DNA of 64,000 bases from assembly GCA_964019165.1 (NCBI GenBank), contig OZ025270.1:7344186-7408185 (forward strand), in the 5' to 3' direction. The position numbers and the translations under genes were made by a program. The notes under the pieces were generated by a model. The model had not been told where the DNA came from and did no database searches. It worked only from the letters and a program-made list of their open reading frames with translations. The number at the start of each line of letters is the position of its first letter. Positions within the stretch are counted from its first letter, which is position 1. Below, piece after piece: positions 1 through 11,260 of this stretch. The DNA comes from Mastigias papua (Eukaryota; Cnidaria; Scyphozoa; Rhizostomeae; Mastigiidae).

Positions 1-119
1 ACTGATTTATGTTATGATGGATAAATTCGATCGAAATGTGGAAAGTGCCCTCCCCTCGACGGAACGAATTACGATATTTGGAAGTGTATAATAGAAATGC
101 TATTAGCTGCACGAAAATT

Positions 120-720
120 ATTTGATTATGCTGCTTGGGAAATATAGTTATCAAGCGATGCTGGCCAAGAAGATAGAGCAACCTTCAAGGACAAGGAAAA
201 TGAGACTTGAGCAATCATTTTAATGTCAACTTTTCATGTTCGACACCGTATGTTGGGAGCTGAAGCCTGGAAGGCCCTGAAGCATCAGTTCCAAAGAAAA
301 TCGCTAGTAAGAAGAATTTATCTTAGAGACAAAATGTCTTTTATGAGAATGAAAGGGGGAGAAAACGCACTTGAATTTTTCGATACAATGATCAGACTAA
401 GAGACCAATTGTTAGAAATGCGAGGAAACATGCAAGAGGATGTTTTTTTGTGAAATTGTGCTTGGCAAACTACCGCCATCCTATGATAGCCTACGAACAA
501 CATTAGACACGATTGGAGAAATTGATTTATCTTGGGAAAAGGTAGAAAGTCTAATATTGACAGTTGCAGATAGAAAAGCAATAAGAGAAGGAGAAATGTC
601 TGAAAATGTTCTTGCAGCTGGTAGAATTAATCAAAATTTCAACTCAAAGAAGTTTCAAGGATCTGTAACGAAAAGTGTTTCAATTGTGGTAAGTCTGGAC
701 ATCTAGCTACGGGTTGTTGG
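120..720 (+). pseudogene. Ty1/copia gag remnant with zinc knuckle
   Basis: Broken gag of a copia-type LTR retrotransposon. Frames 223-453 and 440-706 together resemble the gag/UBN2 region (WKALKHQF, then LRDQLLEMRG, then LPPSYDSLRTTL), with one frameshift near 445. Positions 675-717 encode CFNCGKSGHLATGC, a perfect CX2CX4HX4C zinc knuckle, which in this family binds the element RNA. The copy cannot make a full Gag because of the shift and later stops. It continues downstream into protease and integrase in the usual copia order (gag-PR-IN-RT-RH). The 5' LTR would lie to the left of the window. Confidence 0.8.
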
Positions 721-839
721 CATAATACTCAGAACCAATAATGATGTAATAGGGACAGAAGCAATAATTTCCATAGGAGAGCATCAAGGAGCACTGAAAC
801 ATTAATGGTTTCTGAATATGCATTATCTGCTGAAGTAAA

Positions 840-1475
840 CAGTTAAAGTAATTGGATCATAGATTCAGGAGCAACACTTCATATGTCATCCAGTGATTCA
901 GAAATCCATTTTTTAAGAACAGAAAAGAGCCTGCCACTGAGGTACTTGATCTAGTACATTCTGATGTTTGTGGGCCAACACAGATTACCTCTGGTGGAGT
1001 AGCAAATTATGCCCTTACATAAATATACGACAAGTCCAGAATGACAGTTGTGTATTTTTTGAAGCGTAAGTCAAAAGTTTTATCAAAATTCGTAGAGAAT
1101 ATCCAGTTAGCAAAAAATTTCACAGGGAATGAATTGAAATGTTTGAAATCTGACAATGAATAGGTGGCGAATATACTTCCAAGAAATTTTGAACAATTTT
1201 GCAAACAACATGGGAAGCTCACTGTGCCCTGGACTCCCCAGCAAAATGGCGTTGCTGAGAAGATGAACAGGACATTGTTTGAAACTGCCAGGTCCATGCT
1301 GTTCCATGCAAAAATACCTTTGCGCTTGTCGGCAGATGTCGTAAACACTGCTGCTTACCTTAGGAATAGAATCCCAACAAGTGCTCTGTATGGCCATACT
1401 CCTTATGAAATCTGGTGTGGCAAGACACCAAATGTTTGGCACCTTACAATTTTTGGTTGCAATGGATATATGTTA
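840..1475 (+). pseudogene. Ty1/copia protease and integrase remnant
   Basis: The protease active site is visible at about 848-903 as NWIIDSGATLHMS, the copia aspartic protease D-S-G motif. Integrase follows from about 930: LVHSDVCGP, then FCKQHGKLTVPWTPQQNGVAE (written in part) and [11 protein letters not shown], which is characteristic of copia integrase just before the reverse transcriptase. In-frame stops near 1020 and 1163 and a frameshift mark it as dead. The longest open piece is 1164-1496. Integrase sequence stops at about 1470, where a microsatellite replaces the expected reverse transcriptase. Confidence 0.85.
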
Positions 1476-1487
1476 TATATGTACATA

Positions 1488-1795
<308 letters not shown>

Positions 1796-1899
1796 TTTAG
1801 CCGCTTCCATTGGAATTCTGGAAAAATTCATGTCTAATCCTGGTACCGAACACTAGACAGCTTTGAACGTGTTTAAGATACATTAAAGATACTGTGGAT

Positions 1900-2285
1900 G
1901 TATGGCTACAAATCAATACATGCAGCCTGGAATCCGCTGGTATAAGTAGATTTACGGATGCTGGCTGGGCTGGAGACAGCACTGACAGAAAATCTACACC
2001 GGGTTAAATTTTTAAGTTTGCGGAGCTCTAGTTAGTTGGTGCAGCAAGCGCAAGGAAGTAATAGCTCTGTCATCGATAGAAGCTAAATATATTGCTCTTT
2101 CGTTTGCAGCACAAGAGCTAATATGGCTGAAAGCATTTTTAACTGATTTAGGATATAATCAGGAGAAAAATTTGTTATATGAAGACAATCAAGGCGTAGT
2201 GGCATTTACAAGAAACCCCGAGAACTACTCGCGTACCAATCACATAGATTTGACCTCCATGTCAAAATTTTGCACATTTTAAGGA
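1900..2285 (+). pseudogene. Ty1/copia RNase H remnant
   Basis: Encodes fragments typical of copia RNase H: FTDAGWAGDSTDRKST at about 1950-2000, SSIEAKYIALSFAAQELIWL at about 2071-2135, then YEDNQGVVAFTRNPE and NHIDL. Order and spacing match the end of copia pol. Stops and shifts make it non-coding. The frame ends abruptly near 2285, and the last ~40 codons of the same polyprotein reappear at 5521, so the element was split by later insertion. Confidence 0.8.
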
Positions 2286-2409
2286 GGAGCTAGAAAGAGT
2301 GATTGATTTCTATTCCAAATCATAGGATAATCATGTGACAATTTGAGAGTTCAACATGGGAATATAAGACTCACTACTTCACTCATTGATGGAAGAGATA
2401 TTCATAAGA

Positions 2410-3195
2410 TATCTGGTCATGTGATGAAGAAAAGAGATATCTTAAGAATATCTTTTGCATATCTTATCGCGTAACATGACGAAAGATATTCGTAAGATTT
2501 CCGAGAAATCTCGTAGGGGATTAAAAATCTTGCGAATAAAATCAATTTGATTTGATTTTATTCTGAATATCTGGTGAAACATGAGACGATAGCGGAAGTG
2601 TTCGTTCATTTTCTTCCATGCGGTTTGAGGCGCGGTCTGGGCTTGGTGCCAAAGTGGCGATCGGCACCTGGCCCCTCTGATATTCCATCATCACATGCCA
2701 TCGCACATTGGTCTGTGCTAACGCTGTTTCTTTGTTACAACCTGAAGCAGAGCCTGTTGCCTTGCTAGCTACCCTGTAATTATAATCACAGACCGTCCTT
2801 GACCCGAAAAGCATACTTGTCATTTGAAGGTGAATTCTTGTGACGAGGAGAAAGAATCTCTTCTCGTTGTTATTGATACGTGTGCTACAGCAATTATGAG
2901 GAGTAGAAAAGGAAAACATGCAATAAAGGAAAAGAATACGGACCGAAGACATATTTTCAGTGTCTCTGCTTTTCACTCATGATTGACATGGAATATGCCA
3001 CCGAGAATGTACTCTAGATCGTGAAGCATGAAATATTTTTCGCATGCTTAGATGGTTGCAGTACATGACTCCAACGGAAGCTTCTCATATTTCGTTAAAT
3101 TTTCTGACTCTATTCCTAATCCTTCTATAAGTATCTTTTTTCACGTTAAACGAAAAGTATATTCTTAAGATATCTTATCCCTCATTGTCTGATCA
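2410..3195. repeat. Possible non-autonomous inverted-repeat element
   Basis: Near 2430-2450 the sequence reads GATATCTTAAGAATAT followed by CTTTT. Its inverse occurs near 3150-3175. Related AGATAT words recur near 2395 and 2485. The interior (2570-3120) shows no recognisable gene. The block lies inside the interrupted copia element. Ends and target duplication are not resolved, so this is tentative. Confidence 0.3.
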
Positions 3196-3205
3196 GATTT
3201 CAAAC

Positions 3206-5470
3206 CGAACATCTGTCCGTGTATTAGGGCCATTAAAAATAAGCAAAACAGTTGCTTTTCTAGCAAGACTTTTGAAACAGGTTTCAGTGATTTCCATCAC
3301 CTTGTGTACACTATCCTCAAAACAACCAGTGGTAAGTTGCCCCCAAAGAAACTCAATTAACGATGCTATAGAAACTTTTCAGTAAGCCATAGTGATCTGA
3401 CGGAAAGATTTAAACCACACCCCTCGAATGACTATGATGATTTTGAGCAAAATTTCATCTCAACACTTGAGAAACATGCGCCTTTAAAAGCAATCGGGAA
3501 GTAGTAAATCCCACATGACCAAGAACGTGAGAAGGCTTATAATAGACCGTTCAAGATTAAAAAGGGTCGCACATAGAACAAAAGATACAAAGGATATTGC
3601 AGAGTATAAGAAACAAAGGAATACAGTAGTTTTACTAAATAAAGCAGCAAAGAAGACGTATTTTGAGAATCTTTATCCCATTGAAATTGGCAAGAACAAA
3701 GTATTTTGGAGAACTTCTAAGCCTCTGCTGTCAAACAATTGTCAAAATAGGTCAATTAAATTAGCATTAATGGAAAATGGATCACTCTTGACCGATGATA
3801 AGGATGTTAGTGAATGTTTTAGCACCCACTTCACTACTATAACAGACACATTGGATATTGAGAGGCTTATTATCGAAGAGAAATCGGTACTGGCAGTTAT
3901 TGAACGGTATAGGACACATCCAGACATGATCAAAATAGAACAGTTAATTAAGCCTAATTATCAATTCAATTTTTGCAAATTCGGTACAAAAGAGGTTTGG
4001 TATGGAATCAATCGACTCGATGGTTCAAGTCTGTTAGCGGCAACATTACCACAGAAATGTTGAAAAAAGTATATCTGCTTGATGTTTTGGTGAAGTAACC
4101 AAAATTGCTAACTCGCTGATTGAAAACTGTTCATTTCCAGATTGCCTTCAAAAAGCTGATCTGTCACCTGTTTTTAATACTGGAGAAACAAGAACAAAGA
4201 AGAATTTTTGATCAATAAATGTTTTACCTGCAGTTTCCAAGGTTTTTGAGAGGCTGATATCGAAACAGATCACCTTATTCAGTAATCCAAAGTTGTGTAA
4301 ACTCCTGTGTGGATTCAGAGAAGGCTGCAGCTCCCAAGATGCTCTATTTAGAGTTATTCAGCAATGTCGTAAGATATTGGACAAGTCAGACAAGTTTGGG
4401 ATGGTACTTATTGGCCTGTCAAAAGTAAATAGCTACCTCACAAATAAGCTACATAGAATTACAGTAAATTGCACTTATAGTAAATGGCATCAAGTAAAAT
4501 CTGGATATCCCACAGGGCTCAGTTCTTGGGCCTTTGCTATTCAATTTATTCATTATCGATTTCATTTACGTGATCAAAACTCAGAAGTCTGCAGCTTTGC
4601 CGATGATACTACTAGCTGCGCATTTGATGAAACCATTTTAGGATTGCTTCAGATACAACCAGATGGCAGCAAATCCAGACAAATTTCAGGTGATCTTTAT
4701 GGGCCTTGCAAAAGGTCAAAAATTGAATCTTGAAATGAATGGTATATCTATAAGTAGAACTGAGGACGTTAAAGACAACTGAGGAGGTTAAACTTCTTGG
4801 AAAAACAATTGACTCGAAGTTGCAATTTCAGAGTCATGTGGTAGTTCTTTGTAAAACGGCAAACCCAAAAGTAAAGATATCCTCTCAAATTGCTGGGTAC
4901 CTACAAAAACACAAAGCCTATGTGCTTTGCAAGACTTTTATAAGGTCAACTTTCTACTGTTGTCCACTTATATGGATATTTTGTGGTAAAACAGCAAGCA
5001 ATAGCATACACCATTTGCGCAAGCGCGTCTTGAGAGTTCTCTATGGAGACTATGCATCTGCATTTGAACAACTACTTGTAATACCGGAAGAAATAACGAT
5101 CCATTGTAGCAAACTGCATAAATGTACCAAATATATTAGCCCCGCTGTCTTGTCAGAGGTCTTTACAATAAAAAACAAACTGTCATTTAAGAATAAAAAT
5201 CTCCTCCAGATACCAAAAGTCATAACATCCTCATATGGACAAAGCTCCCTATTGTTTAGAGGTAGTATTCTTTGGAGCATACTGTCCCACAGCATAAAAT
5301 CTATTCAAAGTAAAACAGGGTTCAATACAATGATCAAAAACTGGAAGGCAGAGAACTGCTCATGTATTATATATAAATAAAAAGAATTGTAATTAAGTAG
5401 TTGGTTTATATTTGTTTACTTTAAACTATGACTTTTTACCAACTGTAAATAAGTTAGTTATTATTGTTAT
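3206..5470 (+). pseudogene. Decayed LINE (endonuclease end, RT, C-terminus)
   Basis: Pieces in LINE order: about 3400-3490 (YDDFEQNFISTLEKHAPLKA), 3515-4063 (linker, with EYKKQRN and NKVFWRTSKPLLS), about 4090-4290 (IENCSFPDCLQKADLSPVF, then INVLPAVSKVFERLISKQIT), 4293-4733 (CGFREGCSSQDAL, FADDTTSCAF) and 4820-5380 (YCCPLIWIFCGKTASNSIHH). FADD is the reverse transcriptase catalytic motif. Between GMVLIGLSK and NSYLTNKLHR (about 4425) the usual palm segment is deleted. Stops and frameshifts are frequent. The 3' region ends in AT-rich sequence with TTATTG repeats at about 5458-5480. It resembles L2/Daphne-like elements common in cnidarians, a clade guess from memory. It is nested in copia. Confidence 0.8.
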
Positions 5471-5520
5471 TATTGTTAGTATGTTTATGTTCGATACCGT
5501 TTCATGCGGGGTTTGATACA

Positions 5521-5644
5521 AAAGAAACAGATTAAAGTAGACTATTGCCTGACTGCAGAGATGCCCGAGGATCTAATGACTAAAGGACTTCTTCGTCTAA
5601 GGTTCCAAGAGCTGTGCATGAAACTGGGAATTGTGGAACTCTGA
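5521..5644 (+). pseudogene. Ty1/copia polyprotein C-terminus
   Basis: One frame reads VDYCLTAEMPEDLMTKGLL, then RFQELCMKLGIVEL and a stop at 5642-5644. This matches the standard copia end, in which an RNase H tail of the type 'D(I/L)(F/M)TKxLxxxxF..L...LG' closes pol. It belongs to the element whose RNase H breaks off at 2285, about 3.2 kb upstream. Confidence 0.75.
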
Positions 5645-5733
5645 ACTATACTTTGCTAAATTGATTCGTCTTATGTTGAAGGACGTTGGTTTTGTTATAT
5701 TGAATATATTTTGTCTCGTGGATTATACTCAAC

Positions 5734-5905
5734 GAGTGGGAGTGTTGGAGATGACGTTGAGTATTCGTTCCAGTTATTAGCTTTTAATGTATTGACTTCC
5801 TGCTGCTCTAATATAATCTTGTCTCGTGCTTTTGCTGAATATGTCGGCCTAATTCGTGTGCCCTTCTCCTTCAATAATTTTGTGAGTTTTAGTTAGAGTG
5901 CTAAA
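5734..5905 (+). mobile_element. Start of a copia 3' LTR with polypurine tract
   Basis: A purine-rich GAGTGGGAG (5734-5742) is followed directly by TGTTGGAGATG from 5743, the usual start of copia LTRs, about 100 bp after the pol stop codon. The 3' boundary of the LTR is not certain, and 5905 is only a working limit. Confidence 0.55.
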
Positions 5906-5993
5906 AGTTTATGGAACTTTTAGTACCGAGAGGTGGTCAAGAGGGGTGAAATAGAACGAGCTTATAGAACTAGGCTTTGTGCTAGGTTCCTTT

Positions 5994-6175
5994 AGCATAG
6001 CTGCCAAATGTTCAATAACCCTGTCTGGTCTATTTTCTCCCAACCTAATTGACCAATCATCATGCAGGATTCTGACCACACATGCTAAGACTAGGACCAT
6101 CTTGCATGATGATTGGTGAATTAGGTTAAGAGAAAATAGACCTGAAAGGGCTCTAAAGATTTGGCGGCTATGCTG
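5994..6175. mobile_element. MITE family M1, copy 1 (9-bp TSD)
   Basis: A palindromic element of 182 bp. Its left end AGCATAGCTGCCAAAT is mirrored by the right end ATTTGGCGGCTATGCT, and the inverted arms continue through GGTCTATTTTCTC and CCAATCATCATGCA. It is flanked by a perfect 9-bp direct repeat GGTTCCTTT (5985-5993 and 6176-6184). No coding capacity. A 9-bp duplication is usual for Mutator-like (MULE) elements, but the superfamily is inferred only from that length. Confidence 0.85.
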
Positions 6176-6184
6176 GTTCCTTTA

Positions 6185-6833
6185 GAATAGAAACCTATGA
6201 TAGATTGTGAACCTCATAGCATATTCTTCAGTTCATATAAAATGGTCTACACCGGGTGCTACTAACCCTTTTCCAGCTTTGTTATTAGATCTTCTGTATA
6301 ATGATTTGCTGCTCATTGGAAGTTTCTTTACTGGAGGAGTATTTGCAGCTCAAAAAAGCAATTAAGCCTTCAGCAATCACCTGCATATCTTAACTGGTGG
6401 CCTAACCTGCAGTTGCTTCCATTTCATTACAAATGAATTTAATAGATGTTGTTCTGCCATCAGGGTACCACCCGAAGTAACGGTTGCTGTTAAATTCAAT
6501 GAAGAATTAGAAAGGGTCCTTATACATAGCACAGGGTCTAAGTGTAACAGCAAAATCTCATTATTATATATGACGAAATAAATCGTGCAATTTTGATACA
6601 TAAATATTATAAAAGTGTTAGACTAGACGCATGATGGGGAAAGCAACGGAAACGACTGTACCTCCATAAACTTGATGTTATGACTGAAGCTACAGTGTTG
6701 TGTGCAGCTCCATTTGATTCAAGCTCCTGCAAATCACATTGGCTGTTTACATGACACGAGATAGCTGCACCTGCTTTCCTCTCTATATAGCTGCTGAATT
6801 CATAAAACACGGATCAAATGCAGATCGCTCATA
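6185..6833. other. Upstream region of the GPCR gene
   Basis: No gene recognised. Short open frames on the minus strand have no known motif. A TATA-like word CTATATAG occurs at about 6782, some 50 bp before the GPCR start codon. It is close to the ATG for a TATA box unless the 5' leader is very short. Confidence 0.4.
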
Positions 6834-7901
6834 ATGATGGCTTTCACCAGCAGCTCAGTTAGTGATAGAGCATTGAGAATGATGGCTAACGGCAGCAGCA
6901 GAATGATTCATGACGTTTTGAATGCAGTGAATAATGGGAGTAGCTCACATCTAAAAGTTTGTATGATATTTGAAGCTGGGATCTTCCCAATATTCATCAG
7001 CCTGGTTGCGCTCCCATCGCATATTATGCTTTGCAAGATTCTTGTAAGTGACTTCCAGTTTAACCTTCCACGACATACAATCTTGTTCTCTCTTTCCGTA
7101 TCAGATGCTGCTCTCGTTTTTGGTGTATTTATTTCTTGTTTCATCAATCAAGTCACAGCAATAGCATTTCAATCAACTGGCTGCTTCATTCATCGTGGCT
7201 TTACACTGTTCATTGCGTCTTCAACATTTGTCGTTTCCAGCTTATCTATCACTGCTTTGTCTGTGGAAAGATATGTTGCATGCATCCATAGCTTCCACCT
7301 TCATGAAATTTTGACAGAATCAAGGGTCCGTTATGGTTCAGTTATTGGGTGGTCATTAGGAGTTTTGATGGGGATTCTAGTTTCTGTCAACACCCGTCAT
7401 GATGTCGAAGTCATAGCCCCAATCCCAAGTCCGCTTCATTATGTCTTTCCTATATTTGCTATTCCATCATCAATCGTTATTCTCACCATACAAGTTCGAT
7501 TGTTCCTGTTCAGTAGGAAAAAGATGAATTCAGTTATTCCAGTTGGAGCATTTGGAGCTGAACTGGAACTCGCTCACTATCGAAAGAAGCATTTCAAAGT
7601 TGCATTCATGGCAAGTATTGTAGCATTTGCTTTTATTCTATGTACGATTCCGCTTGCTGTTTTATTCCTTTATGAGCTGCTGAGTGGTGGTTACGTCTCG
7701 TCACCGACCAAATCCATTTGCATTGCCTTGTCAATCTGCAACAGTTTGGCTGATCCACTTATCTATGGGTTTGGAATGGCTGATACAAGGCAGATGATAT
7801 TTCGAAGCTTGAAGAAATTGAAGCAGCGTCTTTGTGAAATGCTTCCAGAAAGTATCTCAGTCTTCCTCATAGTTGACTATTTGACATCAAACTCATCATA
7901 A
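6834..7901 (+). CDS. Class A (rhodopsin-like) G-protein-coupled receptor
   Basis: Intact, intronless 355-residue receptor that would sit in the plasma membrane and signal through a G protein; the ligand is unknown. Seven hydrophobic segments lie at about residues 44-70, 82-108, 117-145, 168-186, 202-226, 254-282 and 293-315. Class A marks are D91 in segment 2 (SVSDAAL), Cys117 at the top of segment 3, E145-R-Y147 at its end, and NSLADPLIY (303-311, the NPxxY box in DPxxY form). N-glycosylation sites NGS are at 19 and 34. Odd points: no cysteine between segments 4 and 5 to pair with Cys117, and segment 6 has CTIP in place of CWxP. The ATG at 6834 is followed at once by another ATG. Intronless class A receptors of this kind are numerous in cnidarians. 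Confidence 0.85.
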   Translation: MMAFTSSSVSDRALRMMANGSSRMIHDVLNAVNNGSSSHLKVCMIFEAGIFPIFISLVALPSHIMLCKILVSDFQFNLPRHTILFSLSVSDAALVFGVFISCFINQVTAIAFQSTGCFIHRGFTLFIASSTFVVSSLSITALSVERYVACIHSFHLHEILTESRVRYGSVIGWSLGVLMGILVSVNTRHDVEVIAPIPSPLHYVFPIFAIPSSIVILTIQVRLFLFSRKKMNSVIPVGAFGAELELAHYRKKHFKVAFMASIVAFAFILCTIPLAVLFLYELLSGGYVSSPTKSICIALSICNSLADPLIYGFGMADTRQMIFRSLKKLKQRLCEMLPESISVFLIVDYLTSNSS

Positions 7902-9226
7902 CAACTCGTAGAGGCAGAAACACTCCATAGTTTTTGTTAGACGTGCCAATCTAGTGAGAAGCATGCATTAGATAAACTTTTACCAACCTTATCCGTATGT
8001 TGCCCATTTCCGAAATGCAATGAAGGAGATTCCCCTTTTTAAAGTACACGGAAATTGTTTTTGATAGATACAAGCTGACGAATTCGCTTTCCAATGCTAA
8101 AATAGTGCCACTATATTTTCTATTTTAATAGTATATCATAGGGGCCGTGGCACTGCTATTGGATTGCAGCACTGTGAAGTATATACACATACCCACTAAC
8201 AGATATCTATTCGTACATACTTCATATTGCCTGCCGATATTGAATAATATTGAATAAGATACTGTTTGATAGAAGATATTTGAGTGCTAGTACCCTGCAG
8301 CCCCCCCCCTTCACTTCTACGGTGCCTCCATCAGATATAGGGTAAGGCCCAACCGAACACACAGAGGATAGGAGTAGTTCTGTTAGGCAGGTCGCATTGG
8401 CCAGGCCTTAGCAGGAGAATATACTTCGTTTAGTGATCGGTGATATAAGAGTAACGTTAGTTGCAGAATAATTACAGAATAAAGATTCCAGCACGGCGTC
8501 ACTGTTAGAGGTTTAATCACAGAATAAAGATTCAGGCTTCAGCCCCCCCCCCTCCATACTTCTTGTTAGCCAGCAACTTTTCTAGTTTTTATCCAGGAAA
8601 TTTATTGTTTCCATCCCCCTTCCCACCTTTTATTTGTACCCCGTCCAATTTTTGCTTGCACAGTGCCGGAATTTAAGCATAAAGGCAACTTACTGCTTTT
8701 TGGCTGGCATTTTTGAGTATGCATGTACTTCTATTGGTAGCGTGTAGAAGAGGACTACCAAAGAAATGGAAAACGAGGTTAAGCTAAGTTTGTTCTTCAT
8801 GCAATCGAGCCAAAAGTTTTGTGCCATCAAGTTACCATAGATACCGACACGAGTTGTCATTATGATTTAAATTCCTTTCCCGTTTTTGATAAAGATCTCC
8901 CACTTTTTAGTCATCATGTGACAAAAAGCTTCTGTCATAGCTGCTATATGAACGCTCTGGTCCTTAGTTTACACATAACACTCTTTGTGGTCGAGTATTA
9001 TGCTCGCTGCATCTTTAAGGGAATGGTTGGCAAGTTAGTATTCAATTTAAGTAATCGACGAATTTCTAGACCTTTCTGAGTGCGTGCACAGTCCTAAAGA
9101 AAGAATGAGTCCTTTTGCAACACCCCCATTTTGCCGTGGGGTAGAGGAACTCATTTCACTCTACCGTCTTTCTTGTAAGCATTTGTTCCCAGTTGTATTT
9201 AAATTTTCTGTCGGCATGTCTAACAT
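7902..9226. other. Region 3' of the GPCR, no gene seen
   Basis: AT-rich sequence with two C-tracts (about 8300 and 8547). A short partial direct repeat sharing CAGAATAAAGATTC occurs at about 8475 and 8520. The 86-codon frame at 8819-9079 has no recognisable motif and is not called as a gene. Confidence 0.4.
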
Positions 9227-9396
9227 AGCTTAGCCGCCAAATGTTTCAGAGCTCTGATCAGATCTATTTTTTCCCAATCTAATTGACCAAGCATCATGCG
9301 GGATTCTCACCGTACATACGTTACAAATGATGATTGATCATTTAGGCTGGGAGAGTATAGACCTGATCAGCTGTCTCAAACATTTTGCGGCTATGT
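9227..9396. mobile_element. MITE family M1, copy 2
   Basis: Same family as 5994-6175: left AGCTTAGCCGCCAAATG, right CATTTTGCGGCTATGT, with internal GATCAGATCTATTTTTTCCC mirrored by a GGGAGAGTATAGACCTGATC-like arm. It is more diverged and no convincing target duplication is visible. Confidence 0.75.
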
Positions 9397-9892
9397 AGCA
9401 TAATATTCTAAATTGTTGGATTTCAATCAGTGTTTTTGGCCAACAATGGTGATGTTAAATGGTCTGAAACTTACGATCATGATTGTCTTCCTTAAAAAGC
9501 CCTTGCTTCCCCTTCCTCTCCAAATTCTAGCTACCTGACTTCTTCACTGTTATTGGAGTAGCATCTTCGCAGTACATGGATTATTATTATTATTATTATT
9601 TCACATGTTTAAGGAGGGTAGCCCTTCAGCATAGCTGATTTTCAAGGGGCCCTCCATTTACAAAAGCTTACAAAATAACTACTAAATATAACTATATTAA
9701 CCTAATCACAATAGAACTAAGAAAATTACAACTACGATACTAATAACAATACTGTAAGGACCCCTATTAAAACCCTATTAAAAACTATTAAAGACCCCTG
9801 TGACACCCTAAAATAAATATCTGTATACAATAGAATAAAATAAAATAAAATAATAGAATAAAATAGAATAAAATCTGAATGGCAACACCTAT

Positions 9893-11260
9893 CTACAACT
9901 TAACAAGACATTGTTTAAAGCTGTACAGGGTGGATGCCTGCTTACACTCAGCTGTAAGGCCATTCCAAGACCTTGCACCTCTAAAAGAGAAACATTTCTG
10001 CCCATTTTTGGAGTTTTTCTTAGGTAACCTTAGGTCAGTTGCTGTATTCCTAAGATTCATGGAGGTCAGCTGGGATGTTTTTGTGAAAAGATTACACATG
10101 TACTGTGGAGCCAGCTCATGAAGAGATTTGAATACCATGATATTAGACTCCATAGCAATTAGCTCATCAATGGTCTTCCAGCCAAGTTTCTTTATGAGTG
10201 GCATGACTGGGGCATCAAAACTGCTGCCAGTTACAATACGAGCAGCTCGATTTTGTAATTTTTGCAACTGGTTGATCTCAGTCACACCACAACAGCCCCA
10301 TACAGAACAACAATAGCGAAAGTATGGCTCCACAATACCTGTGTACATAGTCCTCAAGGTTTCCTCTGGGAGAAAGGATTTTGCATGCTTCAAAAAGCCA
10401 ATTCCCCTGGAGACCCTGGAATAAACTGTCTTAATGTGATCCTTCCAATCCAGGGTGTTGTCAATCTGCACTCCAAGATATTTGGACTTTTGGACAACTT
10501 CAAGCTCCTTATTCTGAATTTTTAGCTTCAAAGACTCACCTTGATTTTCCAGAGTTTTTTGCTTTGGTTTTATGGAAATTAGCATAGAATGTGTTTTCAT
10601 TACATTGAGAGACAGTTTGTTGCCTTTAAGCCATTTTTCTACTTGTGCAAGATCACTGTTGATGGCCTCATTCAGCTGAGCGATATCAGAGGATTGATGG
10701 CAAAGGCTCGTGTCATCAGTATACATGGACATGCTTGATTTTTGGACAGCTTGTGGGAGGTCATTAATATAAATGAGGAATAGAAGGGGCCCAAGACATG
10801 AGCCCTGGGGTACATCAACATTTATATCCTCAACTGTTGAGTCTACACCATTAACCCTGGTAAATTGTTTCCGATTGGAAAGGTAGGATTTGAACCATGC
10901 CAACTGCTGCTGCTGCTGAATACCATAATATTCTAGCTTTTGGCATAGTATGTCATGGTCAACTGTGTCAAAGGCCTTTTTTAGATCAATAAATACCAAT
11001 CCCACTAGCTTCCCAAGATCCAATCCATTGTACCAGTCATCAGTGTTTTTAAGCAGACATGTAACTGTAGAATGAAGGTGTAGAAAGCCAGACTGTTCAG
11101 AAGAAAAGTAGCCATTATCATTCATGTGTTGGTACAACTGGTTGGCCACAAGTCTTTCAAAGAGCCTTGAGATAACAGGTAAAACTGAAATAGGGCGATA
11201 AATTGACTTTTCAGTTTTGTCTCCTTCCTTGAAAATTGGTGTAACTCTGGCAATTTCCAT
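9893..11260 (-). pseudogene. LINE reverse transcriptase and C-terminus
   Basis: A 455-codon open piece of reverse transcriptase: ARVTPIFKEGDK, YRPISVLPVISRLFERL, FIDLKKAFDTVDH, VPQGSCLGPLLFLIYINDLP and MYTDDTSL. The catalytic box is YTDD, where LINEs nearly always have YADD. The C-terminal part (YCCSVWGCCG, then LQKLQNRAARIVTG) is typical of the CR1/L2-like group. It needs the upstream pieces to be functional. Confidence 0.85.

Noticed and set aside
8819..9079. 86-codon gene
   Set aside because: No start context, domain or homologue recognised; length is within chance for this window.
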